Below are positions 36,505-46,252 of a stretch of 64,000 nucleotides of DNA, piece after piece. Position numbers and translations under genes: made by a program. How positions within the stretch are numbered: the first letter of the stretch is position 1; each line of letters opens with the position of its first letter. This DNA is from Apricaphanius iberus. Lineage: Eukaryota > Chordata > Actinopteri > Cyprinodontiformes > Aphaniidae. The notes under the pieces were generated by a model. That model ran no database searches. It saw only the letters and a program-made list of their open reading frames with translations, and was not told the DNA's origin. The stretch covers positions 248,001 through 312,000 of the forward strand of contig JAPXFQ010002850.1 in NCBI GenBank assembly GCA_028564705.1, in the 5' to 3' direction.

Positions 36505-37288
36505 CTGTAAAAAAACATATTTGCCCCCCTAATGGTTAAATTTAAATGTTTCACAGTAATGTAATGAAATGTATCTGTTTTTTAAATTATGAGGCATACA
36601 TCCATCCAACAATTGTTTATGCCTGTTTATTTGTACAGGTGTGATGGTGAGGCTTGGGGCTGCTGCGACTCTCCAGCAAGATACACTTGAGAGACATGTC
36701 TCAAATGATGATTTGAGTGAAATTTATTGCTCCTTGAATCTTACTCTAGCAACTAGTATCAAGCACTTGTAAGACGTCTCCTACATTAGTGTGGAGGAGT
36801 GATTTGCAGAATTATTTTAAGTCTATTGTGCTGGAGCGTTTATTAGGATAAATTGAATGCTTAATATATGTTACAGCAAGTTAGTTGGACTAAATTTGGG
36901 GCTTTGACTAGGCCACTCCAACAAAAAATGTTTATCCTTTTGTTTTGTTTTTAACCATTTAGAGGTGGAGTCACTGATGAGCTTTGGATTGCTGTCCTGC
37001 TGGAAAGACAAAGTGCACTTTAGTTTCAGGTCACAAATTGATGGCCACGCATTCCCCTCCATCGTTTTTAGTTTCAGGTCACAAATTAATAGCAAAGCAT
37101 TTCCCTCCATCGTTTCATGGTTCAATCAACTCAAGTCATCCAGCTCTAGCAGTTGCTACCACAACTGTGTTATACTGTTGGTTAACATGAACTCTATCAT
37201 TCAAACATTTTGGTTTGGATAGCATTTGAAAGTTTAATAGTGTTAAGGGAGCAAAAGTAGACAATACTTTTTACTATACTTTTTACAG
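36505..37288 (-). mobile_element. Tc1-like transposon relic, internally deleted
   Basis: The left end (CTGTAAAAAAACATATTTGC, then CCCCC) and the reverse complement of the right end (CTGTAAAAAGTATAG..., later TTTTGCTCCC) are decayed forms of the 'GTGAAAAAGTATTTGCCCCC' ends of a common teleost Tc1-like family. In the interior, TTTGACTAGGCCACTCCAAC and TGCTGTCCTGCTGGAAAGAC are the minus-strand coding sequence of that transposase's C-terminal half (GPA.QHD...L..FSSSKPTPPLNG-like, now broken). At 0.78 kb it is about half the usual Tc1 length. Confidence 0.65.
37022..37117. repeat. 48-bp tandem duplication inside the Tc1-like relic
   Basis: AGTTTCAGGTCACAAATT-starting units at 37022 and 37070 share their start and the CCCTCCATCGTTT end and differ at several internal positions. 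The duplication is therefore older than the 49-bp one at 38262. Confidence 0.9.
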
Positions 37289-38261
37289 CGATGAAACGTT
37301 ATTCTCATTCCAACTTGACCCTTTAAACATGACCCTAAAAGGAGCCAATTTAAAAAATGTATGCTAAATTTGCTGTCAATTTAGGTTACCTTTAGACTTA
37401 AATGCAATGAATTTTTTGGCAAAAAACAGGATCACCGAATAGGAGGACCTAGGTACAAGTCTGGACTGAACTGACCCTAAACTAATGCTAAGACAGAGTT
37501 CCCCATTTAAAACCTTACTGAGTGCTTCTGGTTTGCCAGCGCAGCTTTTGCAGTCTATAAAGTATTGTTCAGGCATCCATGGAAACCAATAGATCAATCA
37601 CTTCTAAGTTTGGCTGTACCACATGACACTAGCCAGGCGTTTTTCTCCTATCACTGATGGAAATAAACCAGTTTCTTCCCAAGTAAAGTGCCAATATAAG
37701 ACAAAACATGCAGGTTTTGAACAAACATGCCCACTTAAATCAGAAGTAAAATCAGACAAAATATGTAATCACAAAGCCCAGCATGATCAGTCCATCTTCC
37801 ATCCTGCTGATCTTTACAATTCTAGGATCTACACAAAACAGCGAGGCAGCTTTCTCCACAATAAATGTTCTCAAAACCAAATACTATACAACATCACCAA
37901 TAAGCTCCTCCACACATGCATGAGAAAAGCTTTGACTCCATCCAAGCTCGGATTAATGTTGTGAGAGGATAAGTAACTTGGTATTCTTGCCAAGAAAAAA
38001 GAAAAAAAAAAAAAAACCTACAAATGTTTAGCTTATAAATGTGTTGAGATGTAAATTTCTTTGAAGTAGTTTAAGATGGTAGAGTGTACATGTCAAAAAA
38101 GAAAATGAAGTATTTCCTCCTTTTATGGTTTTCTGAAGTTAATAATTTGTGAACATGGACAGTTGCGATTAGTTATTTATTTTCGTATTGTCAAAGTCTT
38201 ACTTTTGTTCATTAAATGAGAATATTATGTATAAGAAATCCTATGTTCAGCATTTTGTTAC
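37289..38261. other. No gene recognised
   Basis: The frame at 37623-37964 has no recognisable domain. A purine-rich AAAGAAAAAA run lies near 37995. Confidence 0.5.
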
Positions 38262-38364
38262 GTGACAATAAATGTCAAAAAGTATTTGAATTAGACAGAA
38301 TTTCATTTATGTGACAATAAATGTCAAAAAGTATTTGAATTAGACAGAATTTCATTTATGTGAC
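38262..38364. repeat. 49-bp tandem duplication, two copies plus a stub
   Basis: The unit beginning GTGACAATAAATGTCAAAAA occurs at 38262 and again at 38311 with no visible mismatch. A third copy starts at 38360 and diverges after GTGACA. The identity of the units points to a recent event. Confidence 0.95.
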
Positions 38365-38439
38365 AGGTAAAATGAGTAAAAGTAATAAGCTACGTAAATA
38401 TATATCACACTGAATTGTAAGAAATTACGATCTTCCGGA

Positions 38440-38930
38440 CCTTGGCCTCAAGAAAATGTATTAGACTGGTCCTCTTTAAAAAATGTTGGAGTACCCATGC
38501 TCTAAACAGTTGAAATTTAAGTTTAGATTTATAGCTATTTGAATTTTCAGCAGCTTTGCAGTCATCAGGAAGTTTTTTCCAGATAAGGGGAGGATAGAAA
38601 CTAAAAGCTGGTTCTCTATGTTTGGTTTTAGGAATGATTAGTAGACTAGAGTTGGAGGACCTGAGTGGTCTGGGGAGTTGGTATAGTCACAACAAGTGTT
38701 CAACATATTTTGGAGCTAAGCCATTCAAAAATTTATAAACTAATATGACTATTTTTGAAGTCTATTCTCTGAGCTACAGGGAGCCAATGTAAGGACTTTA
38801 CTACTGGGGTGATATGCTCTACCCCCCTGGTTCTAGTGAGGACATGAGCAGCAACATTCTGGATCAGCTGCAGCTTTCTGATTGAGCTTTCAGGCACACC
38901 TGTGAGGACTCTGTTGCATTAATCTAACTA
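38440..38930 (-). pseudogene. LINE reverse-transcriptase C-terminal fragment
   Basis: Reading the minus strand from 38930: CNRVLTGVPESSIRKLQLIQ, NVAAHVLTRTRGVEHITPVV and KSLHWLPVAQRIDFK, then frameshifted remnants of the LLLVYKALNG...YISDLL region and an 'RSRLKTFLF'-type end. This is the conserved C-terminus of a teleost non-LTR retrotransposon (I/L2-like, SRLDYCN type). The RT catalytic core and endonuclease are absent, so the copy is 5'-truncated. Confidence 0.75.
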
Positions 38931-39860
38931 ATGTATATAACAATATTTAAACCAACCATTTCACAATGTGTAGTCACCTAGAAACAGTTCCAAAAAAATT
39001 TTTTTCGTTTCTGCAAAACTTATACTCTGGTTCACTCGGTTCCTTAGACTTTAACAATTTTTTGTCAATAGAATGAGTGCTGTCAAACTTTCCTCGAGAT
39101 CACTAATGGGCCATGGTCATGTCAAGTTAGGACATTCAGCAGATCTTACTAGATGTATAAATACACTTGAGCCTCTTCTTTACAATTCTGAATTCAATTT
39201 TTTAAAACCAGATGTTTTGAAAAAATATCGAATTAGTTGGTTGTATAACCATTAAAGGCTGGAAAAATAAAATTAAAGTAAATCATGAAGCCCAAAATGA
39301 TTACAGGATTAGTCTTACTAAACTTCCAACTGAAATTATGAATTAAATATCTGCTATTCATTAAAACTCGTTTGTTAGCAATGGCCTATCAACATGTGAA
39401 TAAACTATCATTGTAACAAGGTGTTGGGTTAGAATTTGTTTTCCATCTTCCCTTATAAATATTCTTTATTTTCTACAGCCTTTTCATGGATTAAGTTAGT
39501 TTTTTCTGTCTTAGTTGGGTTTTTTTTCAAGTTTCTTTTTTGGATGTATTTTATTGTTTTATTCTTTTTTGCATTTTTTTCTCTGCTCTGTCTGCTTTCA
39601 AAATTTGTTGTGCTTTGATATTTGATAATAAATAAACTTTTTCCACCGATTTCAACCATCTTTCTTGAACTTTTAATTATATATGTAATTATTACACTGT
39701 TACAAGAAGCCTTTAACCTTTAATGGCTTTATTGACCAGAAAAACACTTTCAGATTTTCCAAAAAAGTGGCTTTGAAAATAATCCCTACCTTGTTTATTG
39801 CATGGAGGATTTAGTTGTGAGTAGCACAGGTTATTGTAATGTAACTATCTCAAACACATA
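38931..39860. other. Spacer between opposed LINE fragments; no gene
   Basis: AT-rich. The open frames at 39.07-39.66 kb are low complexity or featureless. Confidence 0.5.
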
Positions 39861-40218
39861 TTGCATGTTCCAAAAGCATTTGTTTTAGCATTTTCTAAAA
39901 TTAGAAACATCCTATCCATGAGTGATGCTGAGAAAGTAGCCCATGTATTTGTTACATCAAGGCTGGACTACTGTAAATCTTTACTATCAGGATTTCCACA
40001 AAATGCAATTAAAAACCTTCAGTTGATCCAAAATGCTGCAACAAGAGTTCTGATGAGTATTATAAAGAGAGATCACATTTATCCTGCTTTGGCTTCTCTC
40101 CATTGGCCCCCTGTTAAATCCAGAACAGAGTTTAAGATCCTCCTTCTTACATAATGCCTTCAATAATCAAGTGCTCTCATACATCAGAGATCTGATTGTT
40201 CCATATGTTCCTAACCAG
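39861..40218 (+). pseudogene. LINE reverse-transcriptase C-terminal fragment
   Basis: The frame reads KIRNILSMSDAEKVAHVFVT, SRLDYCKSLLSGFPQNAIKN, LQLIQNAATRVLMSI and HIYPALASLHWPPVKSRTEF, then KILLLT. A stop follows at 40154, and remnants of the YIRDLIVPYVP region continue to about 40218. It is the same protein region as the minus-strand fragment at 38440, from the same or a closely related LINE family, in the opposite orientation. No catalytic motif remains. Confidence 0.75.
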
Positions 40219-40689
40219 GGTTATAATGGTTTTAGAATTTTCATTAGTTTTAGTTTTTACTTAGGTTTGACTTAAGATTTAAAATTCTATTTAGTTTTAA
40301 TTAGTTTTTACCATTTGTTAGGTAGTTTATTTTTAGTCTTTTGAAACTGCTTACTTTCAGTTTACTTTTTATTAGTCTCAGTTTTAGTTTTACTCTTTTC
40401 GTTAATCAAGTTGTCTACCGGGGCAACACAAAAAAATTTAATAAAAATGTATTTTAAAAAAATCTCAGAAAATGATTATGCTTTTTTAAAACTGTATTGA
40501 CATGGGCCAGATTAACAACCATACAAATCAGGCAAGTATAAAAAAATATGGCACACAAAAACAGCACATGTCCATTAAAAAGCCAAACAATTAATGCAGG
40601 TGCTATAGTTCTATAAAAACACTGAGTGGCAACACAACAAAACAAAAGCCAAGCTATGTTAAATACTACCAAAGGTACCTGTGGAAGAA
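40219..40689. repeat. TTTAGTTTT-rich degenerate repeat and flank
   Basis: From 40220 to about 40410 the sequence is built from TTTAGTTTTxxTTAG-type words (for example ATTAGTTTTAGTTTTTACTT). It starts exactly where the LINE fragment stops. It looks like a degenerate simple repeat attached to an interspersed repeat end. The rest to 40689 is featureless. Confidence 0.55.
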
Positions 40690-41057
40690 ATCCTGCATTG
40701 TGCTGTGCCTAACGGGGGGAGGCTGTCTGGGGTCAAAGACTACGGGCCAGTGGAGCTTGATGCAGGCCATCCTCAACAACTTTAGTCACCCTCTGCATGA
40801 TGCTGTGGCCCCACAGTAACCATCTCCTCTTCATGCATTGCAGGACCCAGACGTTCAGGAAGTCATTTATAGTAAGGCAGTACAACGAACCCTCATAATG
40901 TGCACCTTTTATTACTATTGATAGTATTTTCTAACCTCAATTTATTGGTATTGATGTTGTATTGTTAGAGTGTTTGATTATGAATAGCAAACACTGTATG
41001 CTGCTGGAAACTCAAATTTCCTCAGTCGGGGATTAATAAAGTATCTATCTATCATCA
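40690..41057 (+). mobile_element. CR1/L2-type LINE 3' end with (ATCT)n tail
   Basis: Broken coding remnants in changing frames read ILNNFSHPLHDAV, then HLLFMHCRTQTFRKSFIV. They match the usual 'SHPL.d...ll.....R.RrSF.p' C-terminus of CR1/L2-group LINEs. A 3' untranslated part follows, ending TTTCCTCAGTCGGGGATTAA and then TAAAGTATCTATCTATC, a typical 'GGGATTAATAAAGT' end with a tetramer tail. Confidence 0.6.
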
Positions 41058-41198
41058 TCATGATACTTTTGATCATTTTGCACATTCGCGCTTTTTCTCA
41101 ACCTTTGCTTATATGATGCTAGGCGGACTACAGCAATACAGACAACTTGACTCACATGTTGGGATAATGCAGTACAGCTAGTAAAAACCACCAACAAC

Positions 41199-42646
41199 CA
41201 GTTTTCTCAATTGCTAAAACACTAAACCCTATTGTCTGAACCAAATGCTCAGTTGCCTGAACACATTGATTGAATCAATCACTCTTTTGGCAAAACCATA
41301 AGCACTTTTCACCTGTTAAAACACAACTTGCCAACACATCTTCATTGTTATGCACCTATGCTGCATAATGGTGAGCGCAGGTGACAAAAGTCAAACAAAA
41401 TTAAAGCACAGATGTCACCACTTAAACACAACTCAAAATTGATCACACTTGTGGCTAATGATGTGAGGGAACATATACAGTAAGCCATTTCAAAGAGCAT
41501 TGGTTTGTGAGGCCCTACAATGGATAGAAATCTGAGAAGAAGAGTTTGTGTGAGAGGAGGTAGAGGTGGTCAGCGAAGACAAAGAACAGTTATATCTGGT
41601 GAAATCAGAGCCACTGTTATTGATCATGTTTTTGTCCATGGTATGAGCATGAAGGGGGCTGGACAAAGGGTACAAAGAAACATCAGTAGATTAGCTGTGT
41701 CCACCAAATCTGAAGATTTAGTCTCTAGAGTAAAGTCTCACCAGCTCCTCATTTTCCTCAATTACATGCGAGATGCTCTGTTTGGGCAGCAGGATGAGCA
41801 TCCCATCTATGTTGTTGTTTGGCACAATGTGAGTTTTCTTAGAGCCCTCAAGGTTGGACAGTGGGTCAATATGAACCACCGTTTTATCAATCTTTCTCTT
41901 CCACCGTACTCCCCTTTCCTAATCCCTATTGGGGAATTTCTTCTAAGGTATATGAACGCCAACCTTATACCAGGGTAAATCTCATCCAAGCCATGGGACT
42001 TGGTGGTGACATACGTATGTGTGGTGGCATGCCTAGCCTGGATACAGCATGCTAGGGGTTTTTTTTCCCCCCGTTGCTTGGCCAGACAAAAGGTGGCCTG
42101 TGATGTGGATGAAGTTCTGTGGCCTGACCCAGTACGGAGACATGATGCTGTGGCTGAGTAATGCACTTATTTATATATTTTTGTACTTTATTTTTACATG
42201 GGCTTACTGTACAATTTTCAATTCAATTTTCAATCCACATGTGGCAAATGAGTGCTATGTGTAAATGCACAAGATTTCTGTTTTGTCTTTTTGTACAAGT
42301 GCTAAATGCACAGGTTTTTTTTTCTTTTGCAACATGCATTTAGCCTACAGTGAACAATTAACAGTTATTTCTCCAGCTTCATGTCCTGAGCATTGTGTTT
42401 TCTGTTTTTCTACGTTATGTTAAGTGACTGTTCTGTAGTGTTTTTGATTTTGTTTGACTCGCGGCACAATTTGACAACATAGGTCAGTTTTGAGCACACA
42501 TTGAACTGTTTTGAGCTGAAAGTTTGGTTTTGCAAGAAGAGTCTGAGGTTTTGTAAATTTAGCTTGAAAATTGGGTTTTGTGTTCACAGTTTAGAGAAAA
42601 ACAGAGCAGCTTTCAAAAAATGTGTCTTAGCAATCAAGAAAAACTG
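41199..42646 (+). mobile_element. IS630-like Tc1/mariner transposon, internally deleted
   Basis: The left end CAGTTTTCTCAATTGCTAAA and the reverse complement of the right end CAGTTTTTCTTGATTGCTAA match in their first two dozen bases with small differences, and both continue with ACAC. The right end is followed by TA; the left is preceded by AC, so the left TA has mutated or the left end is slightly displaced. It encodes a shortened transposase frame. The ends are related to, but clearly different from, those of the neighbour at 43870, so it is a different subfamily. Confidence 0.75.
41520..41978 (+). pseudogene. IS630-like transposase, deleted and catalytically dead, open frame kept
   Basis: The 152-residue frame starts MDRNLRRRVCVRGGRGGQRR and keeps the N-terminal DNA-binding segment (EIRATVIDHVFVHGMSMKGA, then NISRLAV). 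It then jumps over the rest of that domain, the first catalytic Asp and the linker, to LLIFLNYMRDALFGQQDEHP. The second catalytic Asp is His (VVWHNVSF where the neighbour has IIWDNVSF). The Glu of NPIEEF is Gly (IPIGEF). After 41978 the C-terminus is frameshifted but recognisable to about 42150 (CDVDEVLWPDP). The frame has stayed open across the deletion. Confidence 0.8.
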
Positions 42647-42880
42647 TAAATGTCAAGTTGCATTAGAAAAAAAAAAACTTATCTAGAAAATATGTCATCT
42701 GAAATGTAAATATTTTTTCCTTTTACAATGTCATATGTAGCCTAATTTTAATTGTGGAATTGTACATGATTACAAAATTTTATTAACTGGAACCCATGAA
42801 AATTATAACCAGTACAGGGGAAACAAATGAGGATCCAAGAGGATCGAAAGTCACTGTGCCAACACCCACACAACACAAAC

Positions 42881-42935
<55 letters not shown>

Positions 42936-43355
42936 ACCCCACACACAAAGTGTGTGAGTACCAAGTACAGGCACAATAGATTTACTTTGTCAAGCAGAGC
43001 ATTACAGCTTTGTTATAGTACTCCAATTGATATATATTTATGAGAAATCTTTATTAATGATTACTGTGGGTTTAATTTCTTGAAGTTGTGGACACATACT
43101 TGAGATAACAAAAAGAAGAAAGAAAGAAGATGAAGAAGAGAAACAGAACAGGTAGGAGTGTGAACTGACGATACAAGACAGGGAGGTAAACAAAGAACAC
43201 AAGAAAACATCCCAGTCCTCCACCTCTGTTAGACGGCAGAGAAGTGGGAAAAACAAAACAGACAAAACAACCAATAGAACAACATTAACAAAACGGATCC
43301 AGTAATATGAACTAAGAACCACACATTCACTACACACAAAAATGGGTTAATAAAT
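42647..43355. other. Spacer between the two IS630-like elements
   Basis: It holds the (TA)n run at 42883-42930. The frames on the minus strand here are low complexity (hydrophobic runs from TA repeats; serine/phenylalanine-rich). No gene was recognised. Confidence 0.5.
42883..42930. repeat. (TA)n microsatellite
   Basis: About 23 uninterrupted TA units. Open frames through it are artefacts. Confidence 0.95.
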
Positions 43356-43506
43356 ACAATGCTAATGTTGCCAGTTAAGCTCCTGGTACCAACTATCTGT
43401 TGATGATAACCTAAGCTCAAGAATATGTCCGTACACACAAATGTCCCAACACCTGTGTGTGTGAATATACAGGTGTAAATAAGGTTTCCCCATGCAACTG
43501 ACTGAT
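43356..43506 (+). repeat. Dispersed repeat shared with 19093-19245
   Basis: AAGCTCCTGGTACCAACTA and AAGGTTTCCCCATGCAA are shared with the copy at 19 kb in the same order. Sequence to its right (GAGCCGTCAATCCATCCTAC and on to about 43600) probably belongs to the same family. Confidence 0.7.
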
Positions 43507-44508
43507 AGCTGGTGTAAAGAGCCGTCAATCCATCCTACAGGAATCAACGCAGACATGAAGGAGGTCTGAGATGTAAACGTCCAGGTAAATATATAATCAA
43601 CCACGTGTTTATGGCCTTTAGAGTGTTTAATACTATTAGGTTTTATTGTGTATGAATGACACTTTTTGTTTGTCAGTAATAAACTTATGTTAAATTTGGC
43701 GGCGTAAAATTAAGATATGCCCTTCAGAAGCAATAATAATAGGTGCTAAAATAGCTGGCGCAAACATTTTGAATGTTTAGTAAATTACACTGCACCTGGA
43801 ACGCCTATGTATTTGCCTGTTCTCCCAATATCTTGCATCTTCTGATGGATGTGCACATATTGCGTATTACAGTTTTTACCAACTGCTTACACACAAAATC
43901 TTTTAAGGCAACACAAATTTTGAAACATCTCACTCAAAGTGCAAAACTACACATCAAATCTCCAAAACCATAAGCTACTTCTCAGCCTTTGACTCAGTTT
44001 GCAATTGCATAAGACACTTTTTTCAAAACACTACACACAATTCTCAACTAAAACACAAAATCTAACAGGAAGTGACTTGCTTTCTTTTTCCAAACACAAC
44101 CAATCAAAATGTTAAACTTATTCACCAGGTCACGCACACACACTCCTTACATGTGCAAACACTTATTGCTTAACTTATCACTAACCAATCACTGTTTATT
44201 TTAGTATAGATAGGCATATAAATAGGTCAAAGGTATGATTACCTGTTTTGAACAATGGATGCTAACAATGAACAGAGAGCAAGAGTAGAAGGAAGAGGAA
44301 GAGGAGGAGGAGGAAGGGGAAGAGGAAAAAGACGACAAGGGCAAATAAGAGAAGGAAGGAGAACCATCTCTGATGAGATTAGGGCAACACTTGTTGATCA
44401 TGTGATCAACCACGGCTTGACCATGAGAGAGGATGGACTGAGAGTCCAGCCCAACTTGAGTCGATTTACTGTGGCGTCCATAATTCAAACCTTCAGAAAT
44501 GAGAACAG

Positions 44509-44714
44509 GTATGCAAGTATTTAATGACTATTTAGCATAATAGTAATGTACTGTAAAATACGTATGACTGCATAGATTTGTGACTCTAAGCCATCCATTT
44601 ACTGCACTGCATTGAATGAATGAGGTTGGTTTTCATCCTGTACAACATTTTTTTTGTACGTAAATGGTTTACTGTTCCTATGCTGAACACATACTGTGTT
44701 TGAATTCTGTACAG
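44509..44714 (+). other. Intron 1 of the IS630-like transposase
   Basis: The donor is ACAG|GTATGC and the acceptor is TTCTGTACAG|AGTGG. Splicing joins ..RNEN-R to VERQRHHGG in frame, as expected from the unspliced family consensus. A stop lies 15 bases into the intron, so it must be removed for a full protein. Confidence 0.75.
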
Positions 44715-44997
44715 AGTGGAAAGGCAAAGGCATCATGGAGGACGAGGACGCTTGTTTACATCAGTACAAGAGACTGCAATTATAAATATGGATTTCGCCA
44801 ACAATGCGAATAGAATTCGAGAGATAAGAGAATATATCTTGAATAATGACAACATATTCAATAACATCAATGCTGTAAGCCTGTCGACCATACAACGCAT
44901 CCTCCAACGGCACCAAGTGACAATGAAACAAATTTACAAGGTCCTATTTGAGAGAAACTCTGACAGAGTCAAGAATCTGCGACATGACTTTGTAGAG

Positions 44998-45073
44998 GTA
45001 TGTATGCAACACTACTTCCAGTACTTCAGACATGCCACATTTACTCCTCTGTATATCATTTTGTCTGTTACAG
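44998..45073 (+). other. Intron 2 of the IS630-like transposase
   Basis: The donor is GTAGAG|GTATGT and the acceptor is TCTGTTACAG|AGAGT. Splicing joins ..HDFVE to RVLEMDTHV in frame. At 76 bp it is near the short end of vertebrate introns. Confidence 0.75.
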
Positions 45074-46252
45074 AGAGTATTGGAGATGGATACCCATGTA
45101 ATACGCCATGAATTTATTTATGTGGATGAGGTCGGCTTCAACCTTACCAAAACCAGGCGCCGTGGACGAAATGTCATAGGACAGAGGGCAATTACCAATG
45201 TCCCTGGACAGCGTGGGGGTAATGTAACCATGTGTGCTGCCATCACTAAAAACGGGGTCCTCCATCACAATGCCACAATGGATCCGTATAACACCGGCCA
45301 TACAGTATACTCACTTTTCTGGATGCTATTTACACAATGCTTGTCCCTGATCCAGATCAGGCGCCATCTAGATTTGTGATTATATGGGACAATGTTAGTT
45401 TTCACCGGGCTGTTCTGGTCCAAAACTGGTTTGCCACCCATCCACAATTTGTAGTTTTGTACCTACCCCCATATTCACCTTTTCTAAATCCCATAGAGGA
45501 ATTCTTCTCAGCCTGGCGCTGGAAAGTCTATGATCGCCAACCCCATGCCCGCATGCCGCTTCTCCAGGCAATGGAGGACGCATGTGGGGACATAGAGGTT
45601 GCCTCTGTCCAAGGTTGGATGCGCCATGCTAGGAGATTCTTCCCTCGATGTTTGGCAAGAGAGAACATTTTATGTGATGTGGACGAAGTATTGTGGCCAG
45701 ACCCAGCTCAGAGAAGAGATGAAGCGTAGCGTAGCACTGGGGACAGCTAGCCCCCCCTGCCAATTCCTGGACCAGGACCCCGCACAAAAATACTGTATTT
45801 TACTGTAAAGAATAGTTTTGGTTTACATGTTTATAGTTTTGTTGTATGCTAATGTACACAACAGTAATGTTTGACCTAATAAATATTTTCTGTTTCTACA
45901 TTGCATTGGTGTTTCCGGTCTACTTGTTAGCTCTCTCAGCAGATTACTTTCACTGTAGAACATTGTATTGAAATGTAGATATAAGCCCATGAAAGACAAA
46001 AGAGCTTTAGATTTTGAACAACCGTGTTTACAAGGTTTATCCAAAAATGTACTATTATGAAAAAAGTGTTTGCCATTTGGTGCAATTGCTTCATTCTGAC
46101 ATGTGCATATGGCATTTTGAATGAAGTTTAACATTTTGAAGGAGATGTGAAGCATTTTGGATTTTGTGTGTGCAGTTTAGAGAATTGTGTGTAGAGTTTT
46201 GAAAAAAGGAGACTTAGTTTTGAAAACATGTGTAAGCAGTTGGTAAAAACTG

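Larger units (their letters stand above)
44255..45729 (+). pseudogene. IS630-like DDE transposase, three exons, one frameshift
   Basis: Exon 1 (44255-44508) encodes an Arg/Gly-rich N-terminus and a helix-turn-helix region (DEIRATLVDHVINHGLTMRE). Exon 2 (44715-44997) continues with HHGGRGRLFTSVQETAI and SLSTIQRILQRH. Exon 3 (45074-45729) holds the catalytic domain: FIYVDEVGFN (first Asp), FVIIWDNVSFH (second Asp) and PFLNPIEEFF (Glu), and ends with DVDEVLWPDPAQ. I count 35 residues between the second Asp and the NPIE Glu. The introns (206 and 76 bp) have GTATG donors and CAG acceptors and keep the frame. A five-base excess near 45303 (ACAGT) breaks exon 3; without it the protein would be about 395 residues. 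The catalytic residues are all present, so this copy was inactivated recently or the excess is an error. Confidence 0.85.
43870..46252 (+). mobile_element. IS630-like Tc1/mariner transposon, nearly complete (2.38 kb)
   Basis: Both ends read CAGTTTTTACCAACTGCTTA followed by CACA, in inverted orientation, and the first 24 or so bases match perfectly. Both ends are flanked by TA (43868-43869 and 46253-46254), the Tc1/mariner target duplication. Further inward, both sides keep CTACACACAATTCT and CAAAACACAAAATC-like blocks. The element carries one gene on the plus strand, a three-exon transposase. Confidence 0.9.

Noticed and set aside
23061..42930. TA runs as possible origin or matrix attachment sites
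   Set aside because: They are plain dinucleotide microsatellites, common in fish DNA, with no supporting motif.
42748..42974. Minus-strand frames with IYIYIY runs that look like membrane segments
   Set aside because: They translate the (TA)n microsatellite.
44201..44488. Minus-strand serine-rich frame opposite exon 1 of the IS630-like transposase
   Set aside because: It is the antisense of the Arg/Gly-rich coding repeat (GGAAGAGGAAGA..).
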